The notes under the pieces were generated by a model. That model made no database searches, had not been told where the DNA came from, and saw nothing but the letters and a program-made list of their open reading frames with translations. The position numbers and the translations under genes were made by a program. A stretch of 64,000 nucleotides of DNA from Cyathus striatus (Eukaryota; Basidiomycota; Agaricomycetes; Agaricales; Nidulariaceae). The stretch is taken from the NCBI GenBank assembly GCA_025738555.1, contig JAOVFP010000004.1, forward strand, positions 5,332,001 to 5,396,000, written 5' to 3'. Below, piece after piece: positions 22,872-35,200 of the stretch; the first letter of the stretch is position 1, and each line of letters opens with the position of its first letter.

Positions 22872-23945
22872 GTGAATCACTTTCAAATCTCCTGCATATC
22901 CAAGTCAACTTTTTCAGATTTGACGTGCGGCTCAGTAATGCACAGACACCATCTTCAGTGGGAGCGCAAACATATAGAAATTATACAGTGATATTAAACA
23001 TCTTCACCTTTGTCCACGAAATATTGGATGCACCGATGGTAAGATTTTCGAGCTTAACCTCTTCAAGCACTGTAGCACTTTGAAACAAGTCCAACGAGAC
23101 ATCTAGGTGTCACTGTCCGATAAATAATGTTCGGACTCGACCAAATCCCTGTTGCCGAACCAAGGCCCCCGACCGTCCTACTCTCTGCACTGCCGCACGA
23201 AGAATTTGTGTGAAGATAGCATGAGAGCGAAACATTTCTGCACATTGCAAAATATCTCCTACTACTTCATATGAATAACACCCAACTGAACTGAATAAAA
23301 AGAGAGATGGACAGAGGAGCTGATCGAGACAGGCGGAGACACAACTTGGTGCGAGATGCCAAAACTGGAAAGGAGCTGACACCGACATCTTCGATGATGT
23401 GAAATTTACTCCAAAGGCTCTGGGTACTGTCACAACATTACACCAACTTGCACAGACTTGACGCATAGACCATATGTCACTGCATGAGCTGTTTAGGTAG
23501 ATGCCCACTTCCGAAAGTACGCGCATAAATATTTCACTAATAGCTCGTCAGGCAGTTTTCGTATTGGTGCTAGTAGCGAATGACGGAATGCGGCTGCGAA
23601 TTTACGAATGTGGGGTAGTTGACCTTCTAGAATATTGGTTGCAACGATGCCGCATTGCGAATATATATTCTGATGACTAGAGAGGGTAAGTTCAAAGAAT
23701 GCATGTGAAAAATAGGACTTGCAGTAAACTATATAGTTCCTTGAGCTCCTGCATATAGTTGCCTTGATAAAGAGTTGACTGAATGTGGACGTACCTGTTG
23801 AAGAAAATGTCTTGCACTAGGTGGCGGAGAGGGGAATAGAAAGAAATACTCAATATATATGTGGAACTGTTGAATGCACGAATGCCGAACGGAAATAGCC
23901 ATCAACTGTATGTACTGAATGCTGAGCGAGTCATTTCTTGCAGTT

Positions 23946-25430
23946 CAAGAGTATCTTGCACTGGGCCAATAGGGACGGTAGCGCTGTAGCTTTCGGGCCG
24001 TGAAGCACCTTCGCTTCACGGGCGTCTGGCACTTGGTAGAATCTCAATTGTGAGTTGGCTTATCACAATTTCGAGGCCTCGACGCTCACAATTTCTATTC
24101 TATCACCTTTCCAATATATTCCCACTACCTTTTAAGGTAGTTGGGTTATAGGGTGGTTTCGATGTCCCTATAAGGCTATTTCGGGATCTTGAATGGGGTC
24201 TGAGTCTGATTGGCTGGAGCCCTATGACGATCTGTGACAGATGACATGTTGACTCGTCCCAGATGGTTTTGTCGCCCCCCCTCCATTATCATCGTCCCCT
24301 CTCGTTTTCAGTTTCCGGCTCTTTCTTTCTTTCGCCCTTGCTTTATTTTTCATTTATACATTGTCCTAATAGACTACACTCATTCAAAGCCACCAAGAAC
24401 TCCCAGACAAAAGGATATTCGAGTTCAATGGCTAGATAAATATGCTTGGTTCAGAGTAAGTTTGTTTGTTTCCTTACTTTTAACTACCACATTTATGATC
24501 TATTTAGTAATAAGCTTTTTACTATATCTACTTTCGTCATAATTCAATACCATGTCCCCTTTAGATGGTACGAGGACTATTCAATGCGAAGGTAGACAAG
24601 GGGAACAAGGAGCAAGGTCATTGATATTCAGTCGAGATAACCTGACCTATACTGAAAATACCATCGTCATTGAGAACGCTGGCACTCAAGGACAGTATAT
24701 TAACATCGACTATGCCATTATTACTCAAGAGTATGTCTTGTTAAATGCATATATCTCCTCGGTCATTCAACTGAAATACAGTGACACTCTTCCCACAACC
24801 TCTGGAGGTTCTACAGCTTCTTCCAGCGCTGGATTAGAACCCACATCCACCATGCAAACTTCGAGCTCCGACAAGAATACTTTTTCTATTGCAGCTGTGC
24901 TTTATAAAGTCTGCAATACACCTTTATTTTCTATTGTAGTGTATCTGTCCGTCATTTCGCACTTTAATTCAAAAATTCTAATGGAATTGGCTCTTGTGTG
25001 GTTCATTAAGGATCCTCAATAATCAGGGAAATAACTTATGATTATGTAAGTGGGCAGTGGGCTTTGCCGCATGCCAGCCCTATTTCTTTATTCTCGAATA
25101 TATTCACAGTGATCAGCTTTCGTCATGCTGTGGAGCTGTTTGTGCGGATGGTACAAAAGGGCTCAGAGGAGTCGATGATCCACATTCCTCCTCCTCGCTC
25201 CTGTACCAGGGCTCTGTCACTGTCGCTGCTTGTGTGTTTCTTTTCTCATTCACTTACTTCATTCGTCTTTATTTCTCTCTTTTTCTCACGTGTATATCAT
25301 ACATGGTTCATGGGTGTCAATACTAGCGTTCATTGTTGGTGCCGAGGCGCCCACCTCCGTGGTAGGCGCCTCCCTGCTGCTACTCCTACTTTGCTCCTTC
25401 TCTGCAAGAGTCCCGATTGGACGCAAATGA
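23946..25430. mobile_element. Insertion carrying a host-gene fragment
   Basis: In the related DNA at 1975-2035 the sequences flanking this region are adjacent, so about 1.47 kb has been inserted here. Ends resemble imperfect inverted repeats: GGCCAATAGGGAC near 23968 and GTCCCGATTGGACG at about 25410-25423. A hairpin CCGTGAAG...CTTCACGG lies at 24009-24028. Inside is a fragment of a membrane-protein gene (24552-25022). No transposase is visible. The superfamily is unresolved (MULE- or Helitron-like capture are both possible) and I could not fix the target duplication. Confidence 0.55.
24552..25022 (+). CDS. Captured C-terminal fragment of a membrane-anchored surface protein
   Basis: 156 codons. 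The N-terminal part (about residues 25-60, TYTENTIVIENAGTQGQYIN then IDYA) matches the last strands of a galactose-binding-like ectodomain seen in many basidiomycete single-pass proteins, where a Thr-x-x-(I/V)-(V/I)-(I/L)-E-N pattern precedes a Ser/Thr stalk. A Ser/Thr-rich stalk follows (residues about 78-112, TTSGGSTASSSAG). The last 45 residues are hydrophobic (FSIVVYLSVIS) but do not make a clean membrane helix with a basic stop. No signal peptide or full ectodomain is present. I read it as a gene fragment carried by the surrounding insertion; expression is unknown. Confidence 0.45.
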   Translation: MSPLDGTRTIQCEGRQGEQGARSLIFSRDNLTYTENTIVIENAGTQGQYINIDYAIITQEYVLLNAYISSVIQLKYSDTLPTTSGGSTASSSAGLEPTSTMQTSSSDKNTFSIAAVLYKVCNTPLFSIVVYLSVISHFNSKILMELALVWFIKDPQ

Positions 25431-26062
25431 ATATAATTATTGCCATCGGCGGGGACAAGAATGATAATTGGATGTAAGTGATTGGGATCAAAGGTATGGA
25501 CACGAAGATAAACTCCACTCTACCGCTGAAATGGGCTTGTACTAACAGGGAACCTAAATTCATGCACTACATGCCTAACTGAGAGCTTATTAGTTCATAT
25601 GAATCTTTTATTTCACTCGTCGGTTGGATACATGTAAGTATACAATGGAACATTTGTTTTATGTAATGCGATCTACTTATGTGCCCTCGCTCATACCACC
25701 TTCAGTCAAAAATAAGTATTTTATGCAATTAAAAGACACTGTAGTCTAGTATTGTTTCTAGTAGTATATAATATATTCCATTTAACTTAGTAATTGTTGA
25801 TATTTCTGGAGTACTTAAGCTATCTGGCTACAAAAAGTCGTGCTGAGTGAACTCAGAAAGTGGTGCGTGGGACAAAAAAAACAAAGTAGCGCTTGGATGA
25901 ACTGAGAAGGGGGTGGAAAGTTGAGACAGTCAAGAGAAAGTGGCGCGGTACCAACGAAAAGTAGCGCGCGAAGTTGGTCCCCCAAAAGTGGGCACTGGCA
26001 TCAAGAAGTAGCGCGGCACCCGAATAAATGTGCAGTTTGAATGCCATACTTGCGCATGGCAG
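25431..26062. repeat. Resumed duplicated flank and a GCGC-motif spacer
   Basis: 25431-25650 re-joins the flank homologous to 2025-2225. 25850-26030 holds repeated AAGTAGCGC / AAAGTGGCGC words spaced about 30-40 bp apart. No gene is supported. Confidence 0.5.
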
Positions 26063-26847
26063 CCAGCACCCCTCGTAGATCTGCTGAAGCACAGCCCAAC
26101 GTCGAGGGTACTCATACAAGTGAGTATCTTTTTGTTTGCAAAGGAAAACACTCTTACATTTACCAGGTAAAGGAAAGATATCAACTACCCCGGTGTGGAA
26201 CAGTAAGCTTCTGTCATATTATCTAAAAAGTATCACACCATATATTTGTCCTATATGCAGCTGATCGTACTTCCATGCCGGTAAACCCTCACACACACCA
26301 AAGCAGCGCCTGGAATCACCACACAAACAACTCAGGTAGATTTCACGACTTTCCAAAGTTATCACAATCATTTTGACACAGCCGCCCCATATGTATAGCA
26401 GGACATGCATCCTCTGGAGTCCAGATACCAGGTATCAATCTGTCTCCTTACCTATGTAAACTCAATCTCTAACACTGTTTACATGGTACGGTAGATGACT
26501 GACCAAGTTACACAGTCGAACAACAAAAGAATGCGGACGTGTCAGATATACCACTAGGAAACGTGGTTGGCATTTCCAGAATGGACGCCTCTGCATTTAA
26601 GAAACTAGGCATTAAGTTTACCATCGATGATATGATTAAGCTACATTGGGAAAATATGAAAACCAACAAGCAGTCTGGAAAGGCTTTCTCCATTAAACAA
26701 GGAGAGGGTTTGCACGGCAGTGCAAAGAAGGTTCAGAAGGGAGAACATAAACGTGAACAGCGTGTTAATTTTTATGCGGCAACTGGTAGTATAGCATACA
26801 ATCCCTACGAAGAGGACGAAGAGGAGACACTGCAACATACTTACTAA
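26063..26847 (+). pseudogene. Phase-1 micro-exon family, copy B (broken)
   Basis: Exons homologous to copy A are present at 26063-26107, 26167-26202, 26261-26335, 26399-26431 and 26492-26847, again all phase 1 and multiples of three. Two lesions disable the last junction. The acceptor reads GTACGG instead of GTACAG, and the fourth codon of the last exon is TGA (26500-26502) where copy A has CGA. The C-terminal domain from 26539 is otherwise open and well conserved (SDIPLGNVVGI, NFYAATGSIAYNPYEEDEEE) with a different ending (LQHTY). No N-terminal exons or TATA-bearing promoter are found upstream, so the copy is also 5' truncated. Conservation of the domain despite these lesions suggests recent decay. 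Confidence 0.75.
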
Positions 26848-26904
26848 AGACAGGTAATGTAGCGTCGATCTTGTACATCATTTGAGTTATGTTCAATGAC
26901 TCTC

Positions 26905-27235
26905 CAGAGGTCTTTACGCTCGCCCCCCCATTCCGTTCGGACTCCGGACGGACTCTGTGGATTCCACGGACTATCCAGACGGACTTCAAGGATTTTCCAG
27001 ATAGTCCGTGGATTCCAGCTGGACTCCAGGCGGACACATTTTCGCTGTGAGTCCACCCAATTTTCCAAATCCAGTCCAGTTCCAGTCCAACTGGAGTCCA
27101 CCTGGAGTCCGCCAGGAATGCTTTCATTAGCTGGAGTCCAGCAAGTTTAGCAGGAATTCTGGTGGACTAAATCCATTCAGAACTCACCTGGACTCCAGTT
27201 GGACTAGGTGGACATGGACTTACAAGTACCCACTA
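26905..27235. mobile_element. Element built of degenerate GGACTCCA repeats, copy 1
   Basis: It begins CTTTACGCTCGCCCCCCCAT (26907-26926) and continues with dozens of degenerate GGACTCCA-like words. The same terminus in reverse orientation ends the array at 39363. The insertion breaks the 3' flank of copy B after AATGACTC. The other end is not clearly defined. No coding capacity. Confidence 0.6.
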
Positions 27236-27294
27236 TTACTAGTTACTTATTATTACTAGTTAGTTACCTTTAATATTCTATAGTAAAAACTTTA

Positions 27295-27378
27295 CAACCA
27301 GCGTGAATCGAACCAGCAACATAGGGACAAGTCATGTGCACACTGAAATCGTATGCAATACCAATACACCAAATGGTC
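27295..27378 (-). mobile_element. tRNA-like SINE head
   Basis: On the minus strand, an A box TGGTGTATTGG (27371-27361) and a B box GGTTCGATTC (27314-27305) sit at tRNA spacing. The ends can pair as a 5 bp acceptor-like stem (GACCA with TGGTT). The T-stem pairs poorly, so a SINE or tRNA pseudogene is more likely than a working tRNA gene. Confidence 0.55.
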
Positions 27379-27489
27379 TTATATTTTCTTAAGTCAGTAA
27401 GTTATATTAGCCATATATCTCACTTTCCTAAAACAGCATGTAGTTTTTCCCACCACACTCTCTCTTTCTCTCACACGTCATCGCCTCAC

Positions 27490-27690
27490 CTTCCCATGTC
27501 AGTGCCTTCGCCTCAAGCTCCATTCCTATGTCATCGCCTCAAGCCCCCTCCCACGTTGTCACCCCAAGCCTCTCAAGTCGTCGCCTCAAGCCCCCTTCCC
27601 ACGTCGTCGCCTCAAGCCCCCTCCCACGTTGTCACCCCAAGCCTCTCAAGTCGTCGCCTCAAGCCCCCTTCCCACGTCGTCGCCCCACCA
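27490..27690. repeat. Tandem repeat, CCTCAAGCCCCCTCCCACGT family
   Basis: About four to six copies of a 37-60 bp unit with CAAGCCCCCT and CACGTCGTCGCC or CACGTTGTCACC. It is open on one strand for 135 codons only because the unit lacks stops. Confidence 0.75.
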
Positions 27691-27879
27691 ACACTTAGCA
27701 GGCAACAATCAATTTCCTTCAAGATCGATAACACGCGGTAATGGCACAGGCGCCATAGTGGAAAGGGAGGGTGTGTGTGTGAGCGCATACACGGTATAGG
27801 TAAGTATCGCTCTTCCCTCTTCCCTCTTCCCTCACTCGCTTGCACCTTCTCGTCTAGTCACCACCCCCTCGCCTCCTCC

Positions 27880-28830
27880 CTCTGCCTCGTCTTGTAAGTG
27901 ATGAGGACAAGCGGCCATCCCCCCTCCCAGCCTGCCTCTCGTCTCGCAGATGACGAGCTTGCTGTCCCCCCTCTCCTCCTTGTCCTTGTCTCGCAAGTGA
28001 CGTGGACGAGCACTCGTCCCCCACCTCGTCCTCGTCCTCATCTTGCAAGTGACATGGACGAGTGCTCGTCTCCCCCTCCTCGTCCTCGTCCTCGTCTCGC
28101 AAGTGACGAGGACCTGCGCTCGTCCTCGTCTCACAAGTGACGAGGACCTGTGCTCATCCCCCCCTCCTCATCCCCCCCCTCCTCATCCTCGTCTCGCAAG
28201 TGACGAGGACCTGTGCTCATCCCCCCCCTCCTTGTCCTCGTCTCGCAAGTGATGAGGACCTGTGCTCGTCCCCCTCCTCCTTGTCCTCGTCTCGCAAGTG
28301 ACGAGGACCTGTGCTCGTCCCCCCCCTCCTCGTCCTCGTCTCGCAAGTGACAAGGACCTGCGCTCGTCCCCCCTCCTCGTCCTCGTCTCGCAAGTGACAA
28401 GGACGAGCACTCGTCCCCCCCTCTCCTCATCTTGCAAATGACGAGGACGAGCGCTCGTCCCCCCCCCCTTGTCTTGCAAGTGACGAGCACTTGGCCCTCG
28501 TCCCCCCTCCTCCTTCCCCTCCTCGTCTCGCAAATGACGAGAACCAGCCAGCCATCTCCCCCTCCTCCCACTTCTCCTCGTCTCGCAAATGACGAGGATG
28601 AGCCAGCCGTTACCCCCTCCTTCCCCTCCTCATCTCGCAGATGACGAGGATGAGTGTTCGTCCCCCCCTCCTCCCGCGCCTCGTCTTGCAAATGATGAGG
28701 ACGAGCATTCGTCCCCCCCTCCTCCCATGCCTTGTCTCGCAAATGACAAGGACGAGCCACCCATCACCCCCCCTCCTCCCATGCCCTCCTCCCCTCTGCC
28801 TCTGCCTCCTCATCTTGCAAGTGACGAGGA
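27880..28830. repeat. Minisatellite with a hairpin in every unit
   Basis: About 20 units of 45-65 bp. Each contains a version of CTCGTCTCGCAAGTGACGAG, whose arms CTCGTC and GACGAG pair around a TCGCAAGT-like loop, separated by C-rich stretches (CCCCCCCTCCTC). The long open frames on both strands are repeat artefacts. Confidence 0.85.
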
Positions 28831-29068
28831 TGAGTATCCATCCCCTTCCCCTTCTCCCCTCCTCCGCTACCTCCTCATCCCCCTCATCCCCGTCGTCTGT
28901 TGTCCCCTTTCCCCCCTATCATGCCGTCTCTCCCCCTCTCCCTTTGTCTTCATGCGTGCTGTCAACGGGCCGAAGAAGATCAAAGGCTGTGTCTCCTTAA
29001 AATAGTTAGATAGTTATGTTGTATAGCCAATGACATGTAATATATATTTAGTTATGTTCAATGTAGCC

Positions 29069-29076
29069 TATAAAAG
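29069..29076 (+). promoter_or_regulatory. TATA box of the KDZ-type gene
   Basis: TATAAAAG lies 158 bp before the ATG at 29227 in otherwise non-repetitive DNA. Confidence 0.5.
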
Positions 29077-29226
29077 GCTGTATATTTTTAACTTTTGATC
29101 ATGAGAATTTGCTATGCATCATCAGACTTCTAAGATTTTGGTTTGCATCAATCCCCCCCTCCTTCTCAACCCTCAACCACCACCACTATCTTGCTATCTC
29201 AAAGCATTTTAACACTTCTACACACA

Positions 29227-32200
29227 ATGGCTCCTCGTCGTTCCACTCGCTCTGCTACAACTCAGGCTTCTAGTATTACTCCTACTGAGTCTGCTTCTCT
29301 GTCAGTTGCTACACATGAAACTCGTAGCGAGTCTCGCAAGCGTGGTACTTCTGCTGCCGATCTTACAGCCCAACCACCAACAAAGAAGCAGGCCACAACC
29401 AACAAACCTATTACAGATAATGAGGAGAGTGAAAATGTGCAGGAAAAACAGAGTAAAAAAGTTGTAAAAGCCAAGAAAGCCAAAAAAACTCGGTATGGTT
29501 TCACAACTCCCTTTCACTGCCTTGCTAATATTTTTTAGAAAAACTTCGGAACAGAAAAGAGCTGAGGATGCTGCTGCAGATAAAGAAGGTGTACCTGACC
29601 TTACTGTGTACGTATTACATATATTTATACAATATTTATGTACTAATAATACTTAGTGCTGAAAGGGTGCTGGAGGAAAGCGGCCTTCCTGTTGCCCCTC
29701 CAAAGCGGGGTCCATCTTCTGATGTACCTCAACCAGCAGCTCCAGTTTTCACTGTTACTCGTAAGCGCCGTTCAGAGGGGTGCCAGCCATTTTGATCATA
29801 TAACAGCAGTGTTATATGATTGCCCCAATCGAATAAGCCATGCCATTTTATGATTGGGATCATAAACAATCATTGAGGTTCTAATTCAATACTACTATTG
29901 TATGAATGTATTAAATGATCATAAGCAATCATTGATTGTTTCTAATTGGATATTACTATTGTATGGATGGCTAGGTGATCATAAACAATCACTGATTGTT
30001 TTTAATTGAATACTACTATTGTATGAATGTATTAGGTGATCATAGACAATCATTGATTTATCTAATTGAATATTAGTATGAATGGAGAGGCAATCATAAA
30101 CAATCATTGATTTTTTCTAATTGAATATTATTATTGTATGAATGGTGAGGTGATCATAAACAATCACTGATTGTTTTTAATTGAATACTACTATTGTATG
30201 AATGTATTAGGTGATCATAGACAATCATTGATTTCTTCTAATTGAATATTATTATTGTATGAATGGTGAGGTGATCATAAACAATCATTAATCCTTACTA
30301 ATTGAATATTAGTATGAATGGAGAGACAATCATAAACAATCATTAATTTTTTCTAATTGAATATTATTATTGTATGAATGGTGAGGTGATCATAAACAAT
30401 CATTGATTTTTTCTAATTGAATATTATTATTGTATGAATGGTGAGGTGATCATAAACAATCATTGATTTTTTCTAATTGAATATTATTATTGTATGAATG
30501 GTGAGGTGATCATAAACAATCATTGATTTTTTCTAATTGAATATTATTATTGTATGAATGGTAAGGTGATCATAAACAATCATTGATTTTTTCTAATTGA
30601 ATATTATTATTGTATGAATGGTGAGGTGATCATAAACAATCATTGATCCTTACTAATTGAATATTAGTATGAATGGAGAGACAGTCATAAACAATCATTG
30701 ATTTTCTCTAATTGAATATTATTATTGTATGGATGGTGAGGTGATCATAAACAATCATTGATTTTTACTAGTTGAATATTAGTATGGATGGTTAGGCAAT
30801 CATAAACAATCATTGATCTTCACTAATTGAATATTAGTATGGATGGTTAGGCAATCATAAGCAATCAATGATAACTACTAATTGGATATTGCTATTGTAT
30901 GGATTTGTCACATTTCCTCACATGTCACAATTGTGACACATCTTCCCGCGCGTCACATATTTCCTGCACGTCACGTTAGTCACATATATTCCTGTGTATC
31001 ACGTTCGTCTCGCGCGTCACAATTGTCACATATATTCCCGCGCTTCATGTTAGTCACGCGCGTTACATTTTCCTCACGCGTCACGATCGTCACACATATT
31101 CCCGCGCCTCACATATTTCCCGCGCTTCACACATTTTCTCGCGCATCGCATATTTCCCGCGCATCACACATTTCCCACGCATCACATATTTCACCCACGT
31201 CACGTTTGTCACGTTCTTTCGCGCGTCACATTTGTCACATACATTCTCGCATGTCACAATTGTCACATATATTCCCGCGCTTCATGTTTGTCACACGCGT
31301 CACAATTGTTACATATATTCCCGCGTGTCACGTTCGTCTCGCGCGTCACAGTTGTCACATGTATTCCCGCGCTTCATGTTAGTCACGCGCGTCACGCTTT
31401 TCATGTGTGTCATGCTTTTCATGTGTGTCACACGCGTCACATTCGTCACATTTTTAGCGCTCGTCACACTTTTCACATTCTTACATTTGTCATGCTTTGA
31501 AATCTTGCCTTTCTTGGGTATTAATCTTTTGATTCACATTACATGTCCTATGTGTGTCACTCATCATGCTCTTTTCACATGTTACATTTGCCACAATTTT
31601 CACAGCTCAGTAATATAATTTGGCCTTTGATATTGACAATATATCTAAATTTGAAACTATGTGAACTGGGGAATACTCAGCATATCACTTGTTATCCACT
31701 ATTATCCTATCATGGTATTCATTTGCATTATGTTTTTGATGCAAGTCACATGTCAAGTTTGTCATGTTCTCAATATGCATCTCATTTGTCACATTTTGTG
31801 CATATTTCATAAGATCACAAGATTTTTGGAACTTATTATGACATGTAGAACATTTCGACTTTGTGTGTCTGTCATAAGATATAACAACTTGAGCCAGTTA
31901 TGTGTGTCTGGTTACCTGTATATCTATATCATTGTTCACATTACAGAACAGAAGTATTCTAAACTGCAGAATAAATTATTAAAGCAAGGAAACATATATG
32001 TTCTTGCTAAATTGAAGGTTATGACATGGGATATTACAATTAGTAAATTATGGAAGTCTAACAGTAAGAAGCAACTAGAATGAAAAATGTAGAGTGTGTA
32101 TGTAAGTTCATTGACATTTTACAATCAAGACTAGAGATATGATATAATGGTATTGAACTATGTAACTCTACATCACATCAAACTTACACATCTCAAACAT

Positions 32201-35200
32201 TAGATGATCATGATTCTTGTATCACTATTGGTTATACTGATATCTTCAATACACATTATTGAGTCACATATCTGCTTACTCTATATAACTACATGACAGT
32301 TTGCTTTATTGATACAGAGAGATAATGTAAACTATCTCCACTCTTACTGATATTGTGACACAATGTACAGCAGGCAAATTGCCTGTACTATAGAATTGGG
32401 CTTATTTCTCTTTTTGATACTCAGCTCACTACCATTGTTCTGTACCTATTTTAGTACAGTACATTACATTCATTAAATATAGGTGACTTTCCCTTACTAG
32501 TACCTGTGGATATATGGATGTGCTATCAACTCACAAGTTCTGTGTCTTAGAATTTCCTTCAACTCAGAAACTTCTTCCATGACAATCAGGTTCACTTCTA
32601 TACTGCTGTATGTGTTGATGTCTCTGATAAATGTTGCTTATCTTTGTACATACATGGCTTAATCTTTGTGATAAGCATATGACTACTGACAGAATGAATC
32701 AGGTAACTACTCAGACAGCATTAGGAAGTGGTCCATGCACATACTATTGCTGAGTATCCATATATTAATATAGTTTTCAATTTGCCACCTATACTACGAG
32801 CATGACAAGTGTTATACTTACAAAGCATAACAAATGTAATGCTGTGAGAAATGTAATGACACACATAGGACATGTAAGATTAATACCCAAGAAAGGCAAG
32901 ATTTCAAAGCATGACAAATGTAAGAATGTGAAAAGTGTGACGAGCGCTAAAAATGTGACGAATGTGACGCGTGTGACACACATGAAAAGCATGACACACA
33001 TGAAAAGCGTGACGCGCGTGACTAACATGAAGCGCGGGAATACATGTGACAACTGTGACGCGCGAGACGAACGTGACACGCGGGAATATATGTAACAATT
33101 GTGACGCGTGTGACAAACATGAAGCGCGGGAATATATGTGACAATTGTGACATGCGAGAATGTATGTGACAAATGTGACGCGCGAAAGAACGTGACAAAC
33201 GTGACGTGGGTGAAATATGTGATGCGTGGGAAATGTGTGATGCGCGGGAAATATGCGATGCGCGAGAAAATGTGTGAAGCGCGGGAAATATGTGAGGCGC
33301 GGGAATATGTGTGACGATCGTGACGCGTGAGGAAAATGTAACGCGCGTGACTAACATGAAGCGCGGGAATATATGTGACAATTGTGACGCGCGAGACGAA
33401 CGTGATACACAGGAATATATGTGACTAACGTGACGTGCAGGAAATATGTGACGCGCGGGAAGATGTGTCACAATTGTGACATGTGAGGAAATGTGACAAA
33501 TCCATACAATAGCAATATCCAATTAGTAGTTATCATTGATTGCTTATGATTGCCTAACCATCCATACTAATATTCAATTAGTGAAGATCAATGATTGTTT
33601 ATGATTGCCTAACCATCCATACTAATATTCAACTAGTAAAAATCAATGATTGTTTATGATCACCTCACCATCCATACAATAATAATATTCAATTAGAGAA
33701 AATCAATGATTGTTTATGACTGTCTCTCCATTCATACTAATATTCAATTAGTAAGGATCAATGATTGTTTATGATCACCTCACCATTCATACAATAATAA
33801 TATTCAATTAGAAAAAATCAATGATTGTTTATGATCACCTTACCATTCATACAATAATAATATTCAATTAGAAAAAATCAATGATTGTTTATGATCACCT
33901 CACCATTCATACAATAATAATATTCAATTAGAAAAAATCAATGATTGTTTATGATCACCTCACCATTCATACAATAATAATATTCAATTAGAAAAAATCA
34001 ATGATTGTTTATGATCACCTCACCATTCATACAATAATAATATTCAATTAGAAAAAATTAATGATTGTTTATGATTGTCTCTCCATTCATACTAATATTC
34101 AATTAGTAAGGATTAATGATTGTTTATGATCACCTCACCATTCATACAATAATAATATTCAATTAGAAGAAATCAATGATTGTCTATGATCACCTAATAC
34201 ATTCATACAATAGTAGTATTCAATTAAAAACAATCAGTGATTGTTTATGATCACCTCACCATTCATACAATAATAATATTCAATTAGAAAAAATCAATGA
34301 TTGTTTATGATTGCCTCTCCATTCATACTAATATTCAATTAGATAAATCAATGATTGTCTATGATCACCTAATACATTCATACAATAGTAGTATTCAATT
34401 AAAAACAATCAGTGATTGTTTATGATCACCTAGCCATCCATACAATAGTAATATCCAATTAGAAACAATCAATGATTGCTTATGATCATTTAATACATTC
34501 ATACAATAGTAGTATTGAATTAGAACCTCAATGATTGTTTATGATCCCAATCATAAAATGGCATGGCTTATTCGATTGGGGCAATCATATAACACTGCTG
34601 TTATATGATCAGAATGGCTGGCACTTATGCCGTTCAGACATGAAAAAAGGTAAAGAAATATTCATTTACATGTATAAAATGTGTATCTAAACATTTATAT
34701 CTTCTACAGTTGAAGAAGAACATGAATCAGATGGATATGATACCAATAATGAAAGCGAAAATAAAGGTTTGAATTGATAGCTTACACATATATTTACTAA
34801 CACAAGTTATATTTCAGAAAATACTGAAGGTTCAACTGATGGATCAAATGCAGGTCATGGAAATGAATCAGAACACAGTGATGGTAGGTGATATTAGCAT
34901 CACATCTTTCAAGTCTGACAAAAAGTATACAGAAGATCACACCAGTAAGAATAAAGGTAAGAAAAATTCAGTAATGTTATAACTGTATTACTGTATTTAA
35001 GATCTTGAAAGGGAGTGATATCAGCATCATATCTTTCAAGTCCAACAGCAATCATACAGAAGACAGGACTAGTAAAGATAAAGGTATGGATTTTCAGTAA
35101 TATTTGTATTTATACTGACTCAATGTTTGCAGAGCTAGATATTATCATGAATAGTCCACCAGTTAGTCCACCTCGTACTATCAGTAAGCCAGGTACAGTC

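Larger units (their letters stand above)
14060..23526 (-). pseudogene. F-box/LRR-like protein relic, copy B, split by a retrotransposon
   Basis: The N-terminal part lies at 23526-22872 and the C-terminal part at 14717-14264, minus strand. They were one sequence before the chromovirus inserted at GTGAA. The 23526 end shows an F-box-like stretch (IYLNSSCSDIWSMRQVCASW), where the spaced V-C-x-S-W is the typical end of an F-box that docks to Skp1. It continues into leucine-rich sequence ending VVLMPPSSPGFVAG. Relative to the 61 kb copy, a base lost near 23428-23433 (GTACTGTCACAA versus GTACTGTCCACAA) shifts the frame just after the F-box. The gene was therefore probably already damaged or was disabled by the insertion. 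Copies at 1-893 and 60275-61197 give the uninterrupted sequence across the insertion point. Confidence 0.65.

Noticed and set aside
27295..27378. Functional tRNA gene
   Set aside because: The T-stem does not pair well and no clean cloverleaf forms; SINE or tRNA pseudogene fits better.
28131..28813. Long Arg/Gly-rich frames (up to 209 codons)
   Set aside because: They follow the CTCGTC minisatellite on both strands; the repeat unit simply lacks stops.
31661..32083. 140-codon ORF in the foldback loop as a possible transposase
   Set aside because: Composition is hydrophobic and AT-driven with no catalytic motif or family resemblance.
30882..33522. Mirror-image open frames of 70-166 codons in the foldback arms
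   Set aside because: They are translations of the GTCACGC/CCCGCGC tandem repeats, identical on both arms, with no codon-like conservation.
29777..34628. CRISPR-like array of 60 bp units
   Set aside because: Units are contiguous tandem repeats without unique spacers, in eukaryotic DNA.
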